64,000 bases of DNA from Pelagibacterium limicola (GCF_015694405.1 NZ_JADQDB010000001.1:1-64000), one strand, 5' to 3'. Positions 1 through 8,447 are shown, counted from the first letter of the stretch. A program made the numbers and translations. The notes: generated by a model not told the origin, from the sequence alone.

Positions 1-97
1 TTGGCCGGATCAAGATCAAGCTGCCCCTCGAACCACTCCTGGCGCTGTTTCAGGATGTCTGGCCGGTCTTGTTCGGATGCGTGGAGCGTCTTTTTTT
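1..97 (-). CDS. IS630 family transposase, second (-1) frame, partial
   Basis: In the -1 frame after the A8 run the coding strand reads KKTLHASEQDRPDIL and then a segment containing EWFEGQLDLDPA. This is the well-known linker before the first catalytic Asp of IS630 transposases. The frame is open to the window edge, so the catalytic domain is presumably encoded beyond position 1. The zero-frame heptamer A-AAA-AAA at the junction fits programmed -1 frameshifting. A broken gene caused by a one-base change is the alternative. Confidence 0.6.
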
Positions 98-436
98 TCG
101 AGTGATGGCGTGACGCACGAAGAAGCGCTGGATCGTGCCGAAACCGAAGCGGTGACCACGTGCGCTCAAAGCTTGCCGCAACTCCTCGATCGTAATGTCG
201 GGCGTCTCCTCAAGCAGCGATAGGATCAATGCCTTGCAGGCGTCGATGCGTCCAGATCGACGGTCACCTCCCAAGGCCTTGGGAAGAGGCGCTCCCTGAT
301 CACGCTCGCGCGCCCTCCAGCGGCTCACACTTGCCGCACTGACACCAAAGCGTTCAGCTGTCTGGCGATGGCTGAGCCCGCTGGCCACGGCGGCAAGAAC
401 ACGCGTCCGGAGATCGAGTGACAAAGCTTTCGACAT
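50..436 (-). CDS. IS630 family transposase, first reading frame (helix-turn-helix half)
   Basis: The frame begins with MSKALSLDLRTRV and contains a helix-turn-helix of the form SHRQTAERFGVSAASVSRW, typical of the DNA-binding half of IS630/Tc1-like transposases. The ATG at 436 is preferred to the one at 454 because family proteins usually begin at this MSKAL. The frame stops at 50, just after a run of eight A residues on the coding strand (positions 91-98). The catalytic DDE part is read in the -1 frame and runs off the window edge. It is therefore a two-frame transposase rather than a complete protein. Confidence 0.75.
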   Translation of the reverse strand: MSKALSLDLRTRVLAAVASGLSHRQTAERFGVSAASVSRWRARERDQGAPLPKALGGDRRSGRIDACKALILSLLEETPDITIEELRQALSARGHRFGFGTIQRFFVRHAITRKKRRSTHPNKTGQTS

Positions 437-526
437 GTCCGCCGGCCTCCTCACCCGGCAAACATGATGAATCAGAAACGCGTTGATTTGGGAACCCGCA
501 CCGATTCATTCAGCTCGGGTGACGCT

Positions 527-1495
527 CTAGGGATAAACCGCGATATGCAGATGATCCTGATGCAGGGCGTCGGTAAAACTGCGTCCACCCCGCCCGTCGA
601 GAGCCCAAGGACTTCCGATCTGGCGCACCTCTGGCTGTTGGTAGAGCCATTGCACGAATTGATGCACACGCGAGCCGGTTTGGCGTTGGTCGATGACCAG
701 ATCGGGACCCAGCCGGTAGATATCCACCGCCAGACCGCGTGAATGATCGCTCTGGCGAGCAGTGCCGAACACTTCCCACGGGTGGCCCGTTGAAAAAGTG
801 ACGACACCGAACCCGTCCCATTCGGCCATCCGCGCCAGCAGCGCCAGCAGTTTGGGCGAAACGAGCCCAGCATAGATGTCCCATCGCGCTGAATCCGGCA
901 GTTCGATCCGCGGATCGGCCAACACCGCCAGCGCTTCGGGAGACAGGTTAGCGGGCGGCGCCAACGGCTCGCCACCATTGGATTCCAGCGAGGCAACCTG
1001 CCAAATACCGCCCGTCCGGATCAGCCGGATATCGAGTGTGCGCCATTCCACGTGCACTCCCTCGGGCTCCGCCCACATCTGCTCGACCACGACCATTACC
1101 GACGCGCCGCCGGGCAGCAGGCCGCCCAGCTGCGGGTAGATTATGCGTCCGGTTGACCACGTCCCGGGCCGGTGGAGCGCGCCGGCAAAAGGCGCTGCCT
1201 CCGGCGGCAATCGCGCGGCGATGTCCTCGATGCCCTCGTGGGCCTCGTGTGTGATCAGCGACAGTGCGATGGAACTGGCGAGCTGCTTCGCAGCGGCCTC
1301 CGTTTCCTGCGGAGACAAAGGCTCAGCTCCTTGTTGATGCGGGACCAGCGGGACAACGTCGAGGGGTACCTCCTCCAGTGCCAGATTATCCTGGGCTATG
1401 CCCCGCCCGAGCGGAAAGGTGTTCTGGTGGGCCGATACGAGCGTGATTAGGCCCGAAAACAGGGCGGCCAGTGCGATCGGGTTCGGTATTCTCAT
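527..1495 (-). CDS. secreted M15-like (D,D-carboxypeptidase-type) domain protein
   Basis: The 322-residue product begins with a short positive stretch and a hydrophobic segment (IALAALFSGLITLVSA) that looks like a signal peptide. The C-terminal third has SDHSRGLAVDIYRLG and the terminal DHLHI. These resemble the HxxGxAxD and HxH zinc ligands of M15/VanY-type peptidases, so a role in peptidoglycan stem-peptide trimming in the periplasm is inferred. The middle has no domain I recognise. Its start lies inside the 3' end of the upstream acetyltransferase gene (about 110 bases of overlap), suggesting translational coupling. An extensin-like or non-catalytic relative remains possible. Confidence 0.55.
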   Translation of the reverse strand: MRIPNPIALAALFSGLITLVSAHQNTFPLGRGIAQDNLALEEVPLDVVPLVPHQQGAEPLSPQETEAAAKQLASSIALSLITHEAHEGIEDIAARLPPEAAPFAGALHRPGTWSTGRIIYPQLGGLLPGGASVMVVVEQMWAEPEGVHVEWRTLDIRLIRTGGIWQVASLESNGGEPLAPPANLSPEALAVLADPRIELPDSARWDIYAGLVSPKLLALLARMAEWDGFGVVTFSTGHPWEVFGTARQSDHSRGLAVDIYRLGPDLVIDQRQTGSRVHQFVQWLYQQPEVRQIGSPWALDGRGGRSFTDALHQDHLHIAVYP

Positions 1496-2141
1496 ATCTG
1501 GAGGCGTCTCCCAGTGTCAGCCTATACTCCCTCACCGGCACGCCATCCTGCCCTATCCTTTTTGCGGCCAGCCTGGCGCCAATGCGTTCAAAAAATGGCG
1601 TGCCCAAACCATCTTCCTCGGTCACCAGCAGTGCCGCTTGCGCTCCGTCCCGCCGCACCTGCTGGGCAAACGCCTTGACCAGCTTGCGCCCGACGCCCCT
1701 CTGCCTCACGTCCGGCGCAGTGACCACATGGCTGAGGACCGGAAGCGGCGCACCGCTTCCACCACGCGACTTGCTGGCCGGCGAAAGCCTCCGCATGATG
1801 GCGCGGGCGTAACGCGGACCACGCGTCGTCATAAACTTCAATGCAAGCATCGGGCGGCTCAGGAGCGCGGCCAATCCCGTCGCCCCGAGCTTCCAGCTCC
1901 GGTTGCGCACGACCCACCGATAATGAGCAGCATTGGAGGCCGTTCCGAACAGCACGCCGATAACCTCACCGCCTTCGCGCGCCACCAGGGCTACGCCATG
2001 GGGCGAGTGAATAAAGGTCTCATGGTAAAACCGCATGAACCGCTGGCCGAGCCGGGGAAACAGGCCCAGGCGGAGATGGTCGAGATGTAGCGCGACGCTC
2101 GCTTCGACGTCCTCGAGACGCAATTGCTCTATTCTAGTCAT
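1386..2141 (-). CDS. GNAT family N-acetyltransferase
   Basis: The ATG at 2141 (MTRIEQLRLEDVEASVALH) is chosen because family homology starts there; the longer open frame upstream is not convincing. The acetyl-CoA-binding region is VVTAPDVRQRGVGRKLVKAF, matching the (Q/R)xxGxG/A motif A, followed by ALLVTEEDGLGTPFFERIGA, the usual motif B with a FYxxxGF-like element. The acyl acceptor is unknown. After the conserved REYRL strand the protein continues for about 40 residues that overlap the start of the M15-like gene in another frame, and this tail has no recognisable domain. Confidence 0.7.
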   Translation of the reverse strand: MTRIEQLRLEDVEASVALHLDHLRLGLFPRLGQRFMRFYHETFIHSPHGVALVAREGGEVIGVLFGTASNAAHYRWVVRNRSWKLGATGLAALLSRPMLALKFMTTRGPRYARAIMRRLSPASKSRGGSGAPLPVLSHVVTAPDVRQRGVGRKLVKAFAQQVRRDGAQAALLVTEEDGLGTPFFERIGARLAAKRIGQDGVPVREYRLTLGDASRYENTEPDRTGRPVFGPNHARIGPPEHLSARAGHSPG

Positions 2142-2235
2142 GGCGCGATCCTGCCGGAGTGAAACCGTCAGGGTTCCAATGCACTGGCCGTCGACGCGTT
2201 CCCGGAAAAGACCAATTGCGCGTTGGACGAGAGGC

Positions 2236-3030
2236 TTACTCGCCCCTGCGCCTGCGTGTCGGATTGGGGCGCTCGTGCCGCCGGTCGAGCGCAGCAACGA
2301 CCCCGCGCAGCGTTCGCACCTCCTGGGCATTGAAGCTGGCTTTGGCGAACATGGAATGCATGTTGTCCATCATGCCCGGCCGCTTGTTGGGGGACTTGAA
2401 AAATCCCGCGCGGTCCAAGGCCTCGCCTAATTGCTCGACCAGCCCGATCACCTGGTCACGCGGCGCAGCCTCTCCCAGATCTTCCTCGATCGGCAGGGGT
2501 TCGCCGGACAGCGTAACCCGCCGCCATTCATAAGCCAGCACCAACACGGCTTGCGCGATATTGAGCGAAGCAAAGGCCGGTTCGACAGGCAGCGTCACGA
2601 TAGCGTCGGCGATGGCCACCTCTTCATTGGTCAGCCCCCATCGCTCCCGACCGAAAAGAACGCCCCCGTGCCGCCCTGCTCCGATATGTGCCGCCAGCTT
2701 TTCTGCGGCGGCATCTGGCCCAATGACCGGCTTGAACATTTCGCGACCACGCGCGGTCGTCGCAAGAACATAGGTAAGGTCGGCCACGGCTTCGGACAGC
2801 GTAGCGAAAACTTTCACGCGCTCGATCACATGATCGGCTTTGGAGGCCGCCGCCACCGCCTTTTCGTTCGGCCAGCCATCGCGCGGATTGACGAGCCGCA
2901 AGTCCCAAAGCCCGAAATTGGCCATCGCCCGCGCCGCCGCGCCAATATTCTCACCGAGCTGCGGCTCGACGAGAATGATTGCGGGCGTGGGACGAAAGAC
3001 AAACTGCTTTGACGTATCGGTTCCGGCCAT
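2236..3030 (-). CDS. trmJ: tRNA (cytidine/uridine-2'-O-)-methyltransferase TrmJ-type
   Basis: The 264-residue SpoU/SPOUT-class protein starts with the family signature PAIILVEPQLGENIGAAARA (motif 1, with the conserved N and R). It has GGVLFGRERWGLTNEE (motif 2, FGxExxGL) and VTLPVEPAFASLNIAQAVLVLAYE (motif 3, SLNxxxAv). These build the trefoil-knot SAM site. TrmJ methylates the 2'-OH of nucleotide 32 in tRNA anticodon loops. A C-terminal helical extension after about residue 180 matches the TrmJ length class. Substrate range (Cm32 only or also Um32) cannot be read from the sequence. Confidence 0.85.
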   Translation of the reverse strand: MAGTDTSKQFVFRPTPAIILVEPQLGENIGAAARAMANFGLWDLRLVNPRDGWPNEKAVAAASKADHVIERVKVFATLSEAVADLTYVLATTARGREMFKPVIGPDAAAEKLAAHIGAGRHGGVLFGRERWGLTNEEVAIADAIVTLPVEPAFASLNIAQAVLVLAYEWRRVTLSGEPLPIEEDLGEAAPRDQVIGLVEQLGEALDRAGFFKSPNKRPGMMDNMHSMFAKASFNAQEVRTLRGVVAALDRRHERPNPTRRRRGE

Positions 3031-3118
3031 CGGCTTCTCACTTGTGCCAGCGGGAATTACGCGGCCCTGTCGAGAGAATCAAGATTGCAGTCCGCGCCGG
3101 ACTGTGTAGCATTCGGCC

Positions 3119-3454
3119 ATGAACCATGCGCTCGATGAACTGGCCGGTCGCGTTCGCGATCATCTGTCGCTCAAAACTCCGCTCATCGAAAAGAAGATGT
3201 TTGGCGGTCTCTGCTTCATGGCCCGCGGCAACATGGTTGTGGGCGTCATGAAGGAAGGCACACTTCTTGCGCGCGTCGGCAAGGAGGGCATGGCCGCCGC
3301 TCTCTCCCGCCTGGGTTGCCACGAAATGGATATGCAGGGGCGCAAGATGTCCGGCTTTGTGGTCGTGGATGGCGATGTGATCGAGGACGAAGACGCGCTG
3401 GCCGACTGGCTCGACCGATGCCTTGCCTTCGCCGCAACGCTTCCGCCAAAATAG
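3119..3454 (+). CDS. TfoX N-terminal domain protein
   Basis: The 111-residue protein is a single TfoX/Sxy N-terminal-like domain: MFGGLCFMARGNMVVGV near residues 22-40 and the WL motif near the end (ADWLDRCLAFA). In gamma-proteobacteria the full TfoX controls competence, but stand-alone N domains in Alphaproteobacteria have no settled role. The start is an ATG 88 bases from the divergent trmJ start. The GFA-type gene starts five bases after its stop, so the two form a small operon. Confidence 0.75.
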   Translation: MNHALDELAGRVRDHLSLKTPLIEKKMFGGLCFMARGNMVVGVMKEGTLLARVGKEGMAAALSRLGCHEMDMQGRKMSGFVVVDGDVIEDEDALADWLDRCLAFAATLPPK

Positions 3455-3458
3455 CGCC

Positions 3459-3890
3459 ATGGAAAAACTCACGCTGACGGAAACGCCGACATGCGCCTGC
3501 GGCTCGGTCTCGGTCGCTGTCGACGGCCGCGCGCTCTCCATGCTGCTCTGCTCTTGCCGCGATTGCCGCAAGGCGACGGGCACGGGGCATTCGGGCTTCG
3601 TCATCATGCGCAGGGATGATGTGACCGTTTCCGGGGAAACCCGGCATTTCACCAAGATCGCGAATTCGGGATCCGAAATCTCGCGTCATTTCTGCCCGAT
3701 ATGCGGCACACCGGTTTACGGCGTGACCGCCCGCTCTCCTGCACTGATCCTCCTGCCCGTTGGGCTTTTTACCGAACCCGACTGGTTCGTGCCGACACAG
3801 GCCATCTTCTCGCGCAGCCATCTCGTCTGGGACGCTCTGCCCGAAGGCATCGCGCAATATGAGACTTATCGCCCCGGCGCCGAAGGCTGA
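3459..3890 (+). CDS. GFA (CENP-V/GFA-like) zinc protein
   Basis: The protein carries the GFA-family zinc ligands: CACGSV near residue 11, CSCRDCRKATGTGHS around residues 30-45, and HFCPICGTPVYG near 80. The fold is named for glutathione-dependent formaldehyde-activating enzyme, but most members have no verified activity. The ATG at 3459 directly follows the TfoX-domain gene stop and begins right before conserved sequence, so it is preferred to the overlapping start at 3423. A second GFA gene lies at 53145; the two share the same CPICGTPVY core but little else. Confidence 0.8.
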   Translation: MEKLTLTETPTCACGSVSVAVDGRALSMLLCSCRDCRKATGTGHSGFVIMRRDDVTVSGETRHFTKIANSGSEISRHFCPICGTPVYGVTARSPALILLPVGLFTEPDWFVPTQAIFSRSHLVWDALPEGIAQYETYRPGAEG

Positions 3891-4034
3891 TCTGGATCAA
3901 TGCGCCGATGGGTCGCGCCGTTATCGTTGTGCCCGTTCGCAATCTTGCGCAACATATCGGGCGATCGTCGGTTGTATTGAAAAACCGATCACCTATCTTC
4001 CCCCGTATTGAACAAAAAACAAAAAGGGATTCCC

Positions 4035-5153
4035 ATGCTTTACGTTGACACGCCCGCCTTGCAGGACTTCAAGACACTCAAGGCGGCGCGCGCCGATGCC
4101 TGTGTTTCGATTTATGTTCCCACCACGCCCCTCACGCAGGACGTAGACGCCTCGATCATTGAACTTGGCAATCTCATCAAGGATGCCATGAGCCAGCTCG
4201 AAGCCGCCGGGCTCGACAAGCGCCGCGCCGCCGCGCTGGGCGAACAGTTCGACGATCTGCTCGATGACGAGGATTTCTGGCGCACCCAAGCCCATACGCT
4301 GGCCGTGTTCGCCACCCCGGATTCGATCCGCACCTTCCGCCTCGCCAATCGCATCAAGCCACTGGTCGAAGTCGCCGACCGTTTCCACCTCAAGCCATTG
4401 CTGCGCGCCATCACCTTCCCGCATGACGCCTTCGTTCTGGCGCTATCGGAAAACGATGTTCGGCTTATCGAGATTTTCCCCGATCTCCCTGCACAATTGG
4501 TCAAGGTGCCCAACCTGCCAAAGGACGCCGCCAGCGCCCTCCACCGATCGACCATCAACGACCGCACGGCCAAGCGCCGCATTACCGGGTCGGAAGGCCA
4601 GAAAGTGCGGCTGACCCAATATGCGCGCCTGATCGATGCCGCATTGCGCCCTGTGCTTTCGGGCCGCGACATTCCGCTTATCCTTGCCGCCACCGAGCCT
4701 TTGGCCTCGATCTATCGCTCGATCAACAGCTATCCCAATCTTCTGCCCGACACCGTTACCGCATCCAATGACCGTTCGAGCGAGGGTGAAATCGCGGAAG
4801 CTGCCCGCCCAGTGCTTGACGGCGCCTATGCGGCCGAAGTGGAAAACTTCAAGCGCACCTACGAAAAACGTGCGGGCGACAGTCGCGCTACGACCGACAT
4901 CTCCGACGCCGCCCGCGCCGCCACCTTTGGCGCCATAGAAACCCTGTTGGTCGATATGGACGAAATCGTCCACGGCACGGTCGATGACGACAATGGCGCC
5001 GTTACCTTTGGCGAAGAAGGCCCGGATACCTATGGGGTGGTCGATGAAATCGCAGCCCGCGCCTTGAGCAGTGGCGCCAAGGTCCTTGCCGTCCGTCGGG
5101 ACGAAATCCCTCGCAAGGCCTCCCTCGCCGCCACCCTGCGCTACGCGCTGTAG
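4035..5153 (+). CDS. baeRF-type (bacterial archaeo-eukaryotic release-factor-like) protein
   Basis: The ATG at 4035 follows a good ribosome-binding site (AAAAAGGGA, 4021-4029); the TTG at 4008 is less likely. The 372-residue acidic protein begins MLYVDTPALQDFKTL and contains DACVSIYVPTTPLTQD and LALSENDVRLIEIF, which I recognise as the pattern of Hyphomicrobiales proteins assigned to the baeRF families (probably baeRF11). These are bacterial relatives of the eRF1/Pelota middle and C-terminal domains and are proposed to act on ribosomes or in stress. The assignment is from memory of the family and the function is unproven. It is monocistronic, with a strong terminator behind it. Confidence 0.6.
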   Translation: MLYVDTPALQDFKTLKAARADACVSIYVPTTPLTQDVDASIIELGNLIKDAMSQLEAAGLDKRRAAALGEQFDDLLDDEDFWRTQAHTLAVFATPDSIRTFRLANRIKPLVEVADRFHLKPLLRAITFPHDAFVLALSENDVRLIEIFPDLPAQLVKVPNLPKDAASALHRSTINDRTAKRRITGSEGQKVRLTQYARLIDAALRPVLSGRDIPLILAATEPLASIYRSINSYPNLLPDTVTASNDRSSEGEIAEAARPVLDGAYAAEVENFKRTYEKRAGDSRATTDISDAARAATFGAIETLLVDMDEIVHGTVDDDNGAVTFGEEGPDTYGVVDEIAARALSSGAKVLAVRRDEIPRKASLAATLRYAL

Positions 5154-5171
5154 GCGCCATCTGGCATTACT

Positions 5172-5218
5172 GGAGCACCTGATTTGATCAAATCAAAACA
5201 GGTGCTCCGCGTTTTTTT
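5172..5218 (+). terminator. intrinsic terminator after the baeRF-type gene
   Basis: A ten-base-pair stem GGAGCACCTG (5172-5181) / CAGGTGCTCC (5199-5208) is followed by GCG and seven T residues. The loop itself holds a perfect palindrome, ATTTGATCAAAT. The hairpin lies between convergent genes. Confidence 0.85.
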
Positions 5219-5266
5219 GTCGGCTTCCGAAGCGAATACGTCGTGCCCGCTTATTCTGGAACCGCC

Positions 5267-6547
5267 CTATAAGCGTCCCAAGATCAGCGACGCATTGACC
5301 CCACCGAACCCGAACGAGTTCGAGAGCACATAATCGACCTGCCGTTCCAGCGGTGCGTTCGCGATCATGGTGAACGCATCGGTGCCATCCATCGGATCGT
5401 CGAGATTGATCGTGGGCGGCAGCACGCCTTCGCGCAGCGCCATCACCGAATAAACAGCCTCGATCGCACCTGCCGCACCGAGCAGATGCCCGGTTGAGGC
5501 CTTTGTTGAGGAGAGGCCGATCTCCTTGCTCTTCATGCCGAACACCGCGGTCAACGCAGCAAGTTCAGCGGCATCGCCAACTTGCGTGGAGGTCGCATGC
5601 GCGTTGACATAACCGATGGCCTCGGGCTGCAGACCGGCCATCTCCAACGCATTGCGGACCGCGATCTGCGCGCCCGCACCATCGGGCGATCCGGCCGTGA
5701 GGTGATATGCGTCAGCCGAAGTGCCATAGCCGGCCAGCACTGCCAGAGGCATCGCCCCGCGCGCCCGGGCATGGCTCAGCTTCTCGATGACGAGCACTGC
5801 AGCACCTTCCGACAGCACAAAGCCCGAATGGCCATTATCGAACGGGCGGGACGCTTTTTCGGGATGATCGTTGCCTGACGAAGTGAGCGCACGCGAGGCG
5901 CCGAATCCCCCAATCGAGATCGGGTCCACCGAGCCTTCCGCACCCCCGACCACGGCAACCTCGGCCTCCCCGGTCAGGATAAGCCGCAACCCGTCGCCAA
6001 TCGCCTGTGCCGACGCCGCGCAGGCCGTGACCGGCGCACCGATCGGCCCCTTGAACCCGTATTGGATGGAAATCCATCCCGCCGCCAGGTTGGCGAGAAA
6101 CGACGGCACCGTGAAAGGCGAAAGCCGCTTCGGCCCCTTTTCGGCGATTATCCGGACCGCTTCGGCCATAACCGGGGACCCACCGACGCCAGTACCAATG
6201 ACGGTCGCCGTCTTTCGTTTGTCGCTCTCTGACTCAGGGCGCCAGCCCGCCTGATCCAGCGCTTGCGCGGCAGCGGCCAGCCCGTACTGGATGAAAAGGT
6301 CCATCTTCTTGATCTCTTTAGGATCGATCCAGTCACCCGGATCGAAGCCATGCGGATCGCTCGCCTTGTCGGGCACCAGCCCGGCAATGGTGCTGGCAAA
6401 CCCCGTGAGGTCGAACCGGTCGTTGACGACGATACCGCTTCGACCCGCGATCAATCGCTCCCAGTTCACGTCCACGCCGACACCCAACGGGGACACGGCC
6501 CCCATTCCGGTAATGACCACGGGATCGGACTCGCTTGGTCTGAGCAT
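5267..6547 (-). CDS. fabF: beta-ketoacyl-ACP synthase II (FabF-type)
   Basis: The 426-residue thiolase-fold condensing enzyme has the Cys-His-His triad of KAS I/II: C176 in VTACAASAQ, H317 in YVNAHATST and H354 in STKASTGHLLG. The opening VVITGMGAVSPLGVG is typical of FabF. It would extend acyl-ACP with malonyl-ACP. It stands beside a MarR regulator instead of acpP-fabG, so it is probably a second, regulated KAS rather than the housekeeping copy. Ribosome-binding site AAGGAG precedes the ATG at 6547. A GTGTAATTACAC palindrome lies just upstream of that site. Confidence 0.85.
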   Translation of the reverse strand: MLRPSESDPVVITGMGAVSPLGVGVDVNWERLIAGRSGIVVNDRFDLTGFASTIAGLVPDKASDPHGFDPGDWIDPKEIKKMDLFIQYGLAAAAQALDQAGWRPESESDKRKTATVIGTGVGGSPVMAEAVRIIAEKGPKRLSPFTVPSFLANLAAGWISIQYGFKGPIGAPVTACAASAQAIGDGLRLILTGEAEVAVVGGAEGSVDPISIGGFGASRALTSSGNDHPEKASRPFDNGHSGFVLSEGAAVLVIEKLSHARARGAMPLAVLAGYGTSADAYHLTAGSPDGAGAQIAVRNALEMAGLQPEAIGYVNAHATSTQVGDAAELAALTAVFGMKSKEIGLSSTKASTGHLLGAAGAIEAVYSVMALREGVLPPTINLDDPMDGTDAFTMIANAPLERQVDYVLSNSFGFGGVNASLILGRL

Positions 6548-6565
6548 TCTGTCACTCCTTGGATA

Positions 6566-6577
6566 GTGTAATTACAC
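6566..6577. promoter_or_regulatory. palindromic operator GTGTAATTACAC upstream of fabF
   Basis: A perfect 12-base palindrome lies 19 bases upstream of the fabF start and between marR and fabF. Its half-sites (GTGTA/TACAC) equal those of the palindrome in front of marR, so both are likely bound by that MarR protein. Confidence 0.6.
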
Positions 6578-6611
6578 GCCGAAAGTTGGACGATTTTGCG
6601 CTATCTTTGTC

Positions 6612-7028
6612 CTAGAGAGCTGCCAACCGCTTCAGCGCTGTCAGCAGGTCATCAAAAGTTTCCCCGTCGAGCAGCACGCGCAGTTCGGCCTGCGCCTTGC
6701 GCCACTCTGGCATCAACGAATGGATCAGCGACGCGCCGGCGTCGGCAAGCACGCACAACCGGCTGTTGGGCGTCTCCCCTCCCCGGCGCACAATGAGCCC
6801 CTTGGTTTCCAGCAGATCGAGATTGCGCGAGAGCGTCGTACGGTCCATCGCCAAAGCGCGCGCCATCTCGGTGATCGACCGATCAGGCTTCCGGGCTATG
6901 GTAGCGAGGATCGAGAATTGAGCGGCCGTTAGCCCGAACGGGCGCAACTTGCGATCATAGCGCCGTGTGACGGCCCGGGCCGCCATGCGCGTGTTGAGCA
7001 CAAGACAATCTTCCAGTTCGCGTTTCAT
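6612..7028 (-). CDS. MarR family transcriptional regulator
   Basis: The 138-residue winged-helix regulator has the MarR core LTAAQFSILATIARKP, the recognition helix region MARALAMDRTTLSRNLDLLETKGLIVRR and flanking dimerisation helices. It lies 64 bases upstream of fabF on the same strand. Matching palindromes before its own start and before fabF indicate that it controls itself and the synthase, probably in response to a small ligand such as a fatty acid derivative (inference). The gene is divergent from icd. Confidence 0.85.
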   Translation of the reverse strand: MKRELEDCLVLNTRMAARAVTRRYDRKLRPFGLTAAQFSILATIARKPDRSITEMARALAMDRTTLSRNLDLLETKGLIVRRGGETPNSRLCVLADAGASLIHSLMPEWRKAQAELRVLLDGETFDDLLTALKRLAAL

Positions 7029-7043
7029 GACGCATTTTATGGA

Positions 7044-7057
7044 CGTGTATATACACG
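7044..7057. promoter_or_regulatory. palindromic operator CGTGTATATACACG upstream of marR
   Basis: A perfect 14-base palindrome sits 16 bases upstream of the marR start codon in the 155-base gap before icd. It contains GTGTA-N2-TACAC, the same half-sites as the element before fabF, and fits autoregulation. Confidence 0.65.
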
Positions 7058-7183
7058 ACTGTCAATCCGTGCCGCCCCGGCACTCCCCCCTTCTTGCCAC
7101 GCGCTTTGCGCTTTCGCCTCATGATGCTATAGGGGCGCCGAGCCAGGGGTTTACCCTTTGTTTTAAAGAGCGCGGAGCGAATA

Positions 7184-8395
7184 ATGAGCAAGATCAAAGT
7201 CGCAAATCCGGTCGTCGACATCGACGGCGACGAGATGACCCGGATTATCTGGCAGGCCATCAAGGACAAGCTGATCCATCCCTACCTCGACATCGATCTT
7301 GAATATTACGACCTGTCGGTCGAGCACCGCGACGCCACCGACGATCAGGTGACGATCGATGCCGCCAACGCCATCAAGAAACACGGCGTGGGCGTGAAAT
7401 GCGCGACCATCACCCCCGACGAAGCTCGCGTCGAGGAATTCGGATTGAAGAAGATGTGGAAGTCGCCCAATGGCACGATCCGCAATATCCTTGGCGGCGT
7501 GATCTTCCGCGAGCCCATCATCTGCCGCAACGTTCCACGCCTCGTGCCCGGCTGGACCCAGCCCATCATCGTCGGCCGTCACGCTTTCGGCGACCAGTAC
7601 CGCGCCACCGATTTCAAATTCCCCGGCAAGGGCAAGCTCACCATAAAGTTCGTCGGCGAGGACGGCCAGGTGATCGAGCACGAAGTGTTCGACGCACCGG
7701 GCTCGGGCATTGCGATGGCCATGTACAACCTTGACGAATCCATCCGCGATTTCGCTCGCGCATCGCTCAACTACGGTCTCGTCCGCAACTATCCTGTGTA
7801 CCTCTCGACCAAGAACACCATTCTCAAGGCCTATGACGGGCGCTTCAAGGACATTTTCCAGGAAATCTACGAGACCGAGTTCGAAGCCCAGTTCAAGGAA
7901 AAGAAAATCTGGTACGAACACCGCCTGATTGACGACATGGTGGCCGCAAGCCTCAAGTGGTCTGGCGGCTATGTCTGGGCGTGCAAGAACTATGACGGCG
8001 ACGTGCAGTCCGACACCGTCGCGCAAGGTTACGGCTCGCTGGGCTTGATGACCTCGGTGCTGATGACCCCCGATGGAAAGACCGTCGAGGCCGAAGCCGC
8101 GCACGGCACCGTGACGCGCCACTTCCGCCAGCACCAGCAGGGCAAGGACACCTCGACCAATTCCACGGCCTCGATCTTCGCCTGGACCCGTGGCCTCGCC
8201 CACCGCGCCAAGCTCGATGACAACGCCGAACTCGCGAAGTTTTCCGCAACGCTCGAAAAAGTCGTGGTTGACACCATCGAAGCCGGCCAGATGACCAAGG
8301 ATCTCGCGCTGCTCGTTGGCCCTGACCAGCCCTGGCTCTCGACCATCGGCTTCCTCGATGCCATCGACGCCAATCTTCAGAAAGCCATGGCATAA
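7184..8395 (+). CDS. icd: NADP-dependent isocitrate dehydrogenase
   Basis: The 403-residue enzyme matches the eukaryote-like (type II) IDH group found in Hyphomicrobiales. It starts [23 protein letters not shown] and has the substrate-binding stretch around [13 protein letters not shown] and [13 protein letters not shown]. The metal-binding acidic residues lie in [15 protein letters not shown]-terminally it carries [16 protein letters not shown], the cofactor loop. It converts isocitrate to 2-oxoglutarate in the TCA cycle and supplies NADPH. Ribosome-binding site GCGGAGCG precedes the ATG. It is transcribed alone and followed by a clear terminator. Confidence 0.95.
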   Translation: MSKIKVANPVVDIDGDEMTRIIWQAIKDKLIHPYLDIDLEYYDLSVEHRDATDDQVTIDAANAIKKHGVGVKCATITPDEARVEEFGLKKMWKSPNGTIRNILGGVIFREPIICRNVPRLVPGWTQPIIVGRHAFGDQYRATDFKFPGKGKLTIKFVGEDGQVIEHEVFDAPGSGIAMAMYNLDESIRDFARASLNYGLVRNYPVYLSTKNTILKAYDGRFKDIFQEIYETEFEAQFKEKKIWYEHRLIDDMVAASLKWSGGYVWACKNYDGDVQSDTVAQGYGSLGLMTSVLMTPDGKTVEAEAAHGTVTRHFRQHQQGKDTSTNSTASIFAWTRGLAHRAKLDDNAELAKFSATLEKVVVDTIEAGQMTKDLALLVGPDQPWLSTIGFLDAIDANLQKAMA

Positions 8396-8420
8396 CACTC
8401 GCAGCTGGCGGCTAATATCA

Positions 8421-8447
8421 AAGGGACGGCATGGCCGTCCCTTTTTT
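8421..8447 (+). terminator. intrinsic terminator of icd
   Basis: A stem AAGGGACGGC (8421-8430) and GCCGTCCCTT (8434-8443) closed by the triloop ATG is followed by a T run. Confidence 0.9.

Larger units (their letters stand above)
1..505 (-). mobile_element. IS630-family insertion sequence, one end, cut by the window edge
   Basis: The minus strand carries the N-terminal half of an IS630-type transposase with its promoter-side end toward position 500. The host gene that ends at 527 seems to keep its natural C-terminus, so the element probably lies just downstream of it. The exact tip is not fixed: the terminal inverted repeat cannot be paired because the other end is outside the window, so 505 is an estimate. 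IS630 elements target TA; a TA that could mark the junction lies close to the stop codon of the neighbouring gene. Confidence 0.6.

Noticed and set aside
7163-8398. A 411-codon open frame antisense to icd
   Set aside because: It mirrors the icd gene exactly, has Val/Asp/Gly-rich composition typical of an antisense frame in high-GC DNA, and no family signature. The same holds for other long antisense frames over alaS, recA, cckA and the TPR gene.
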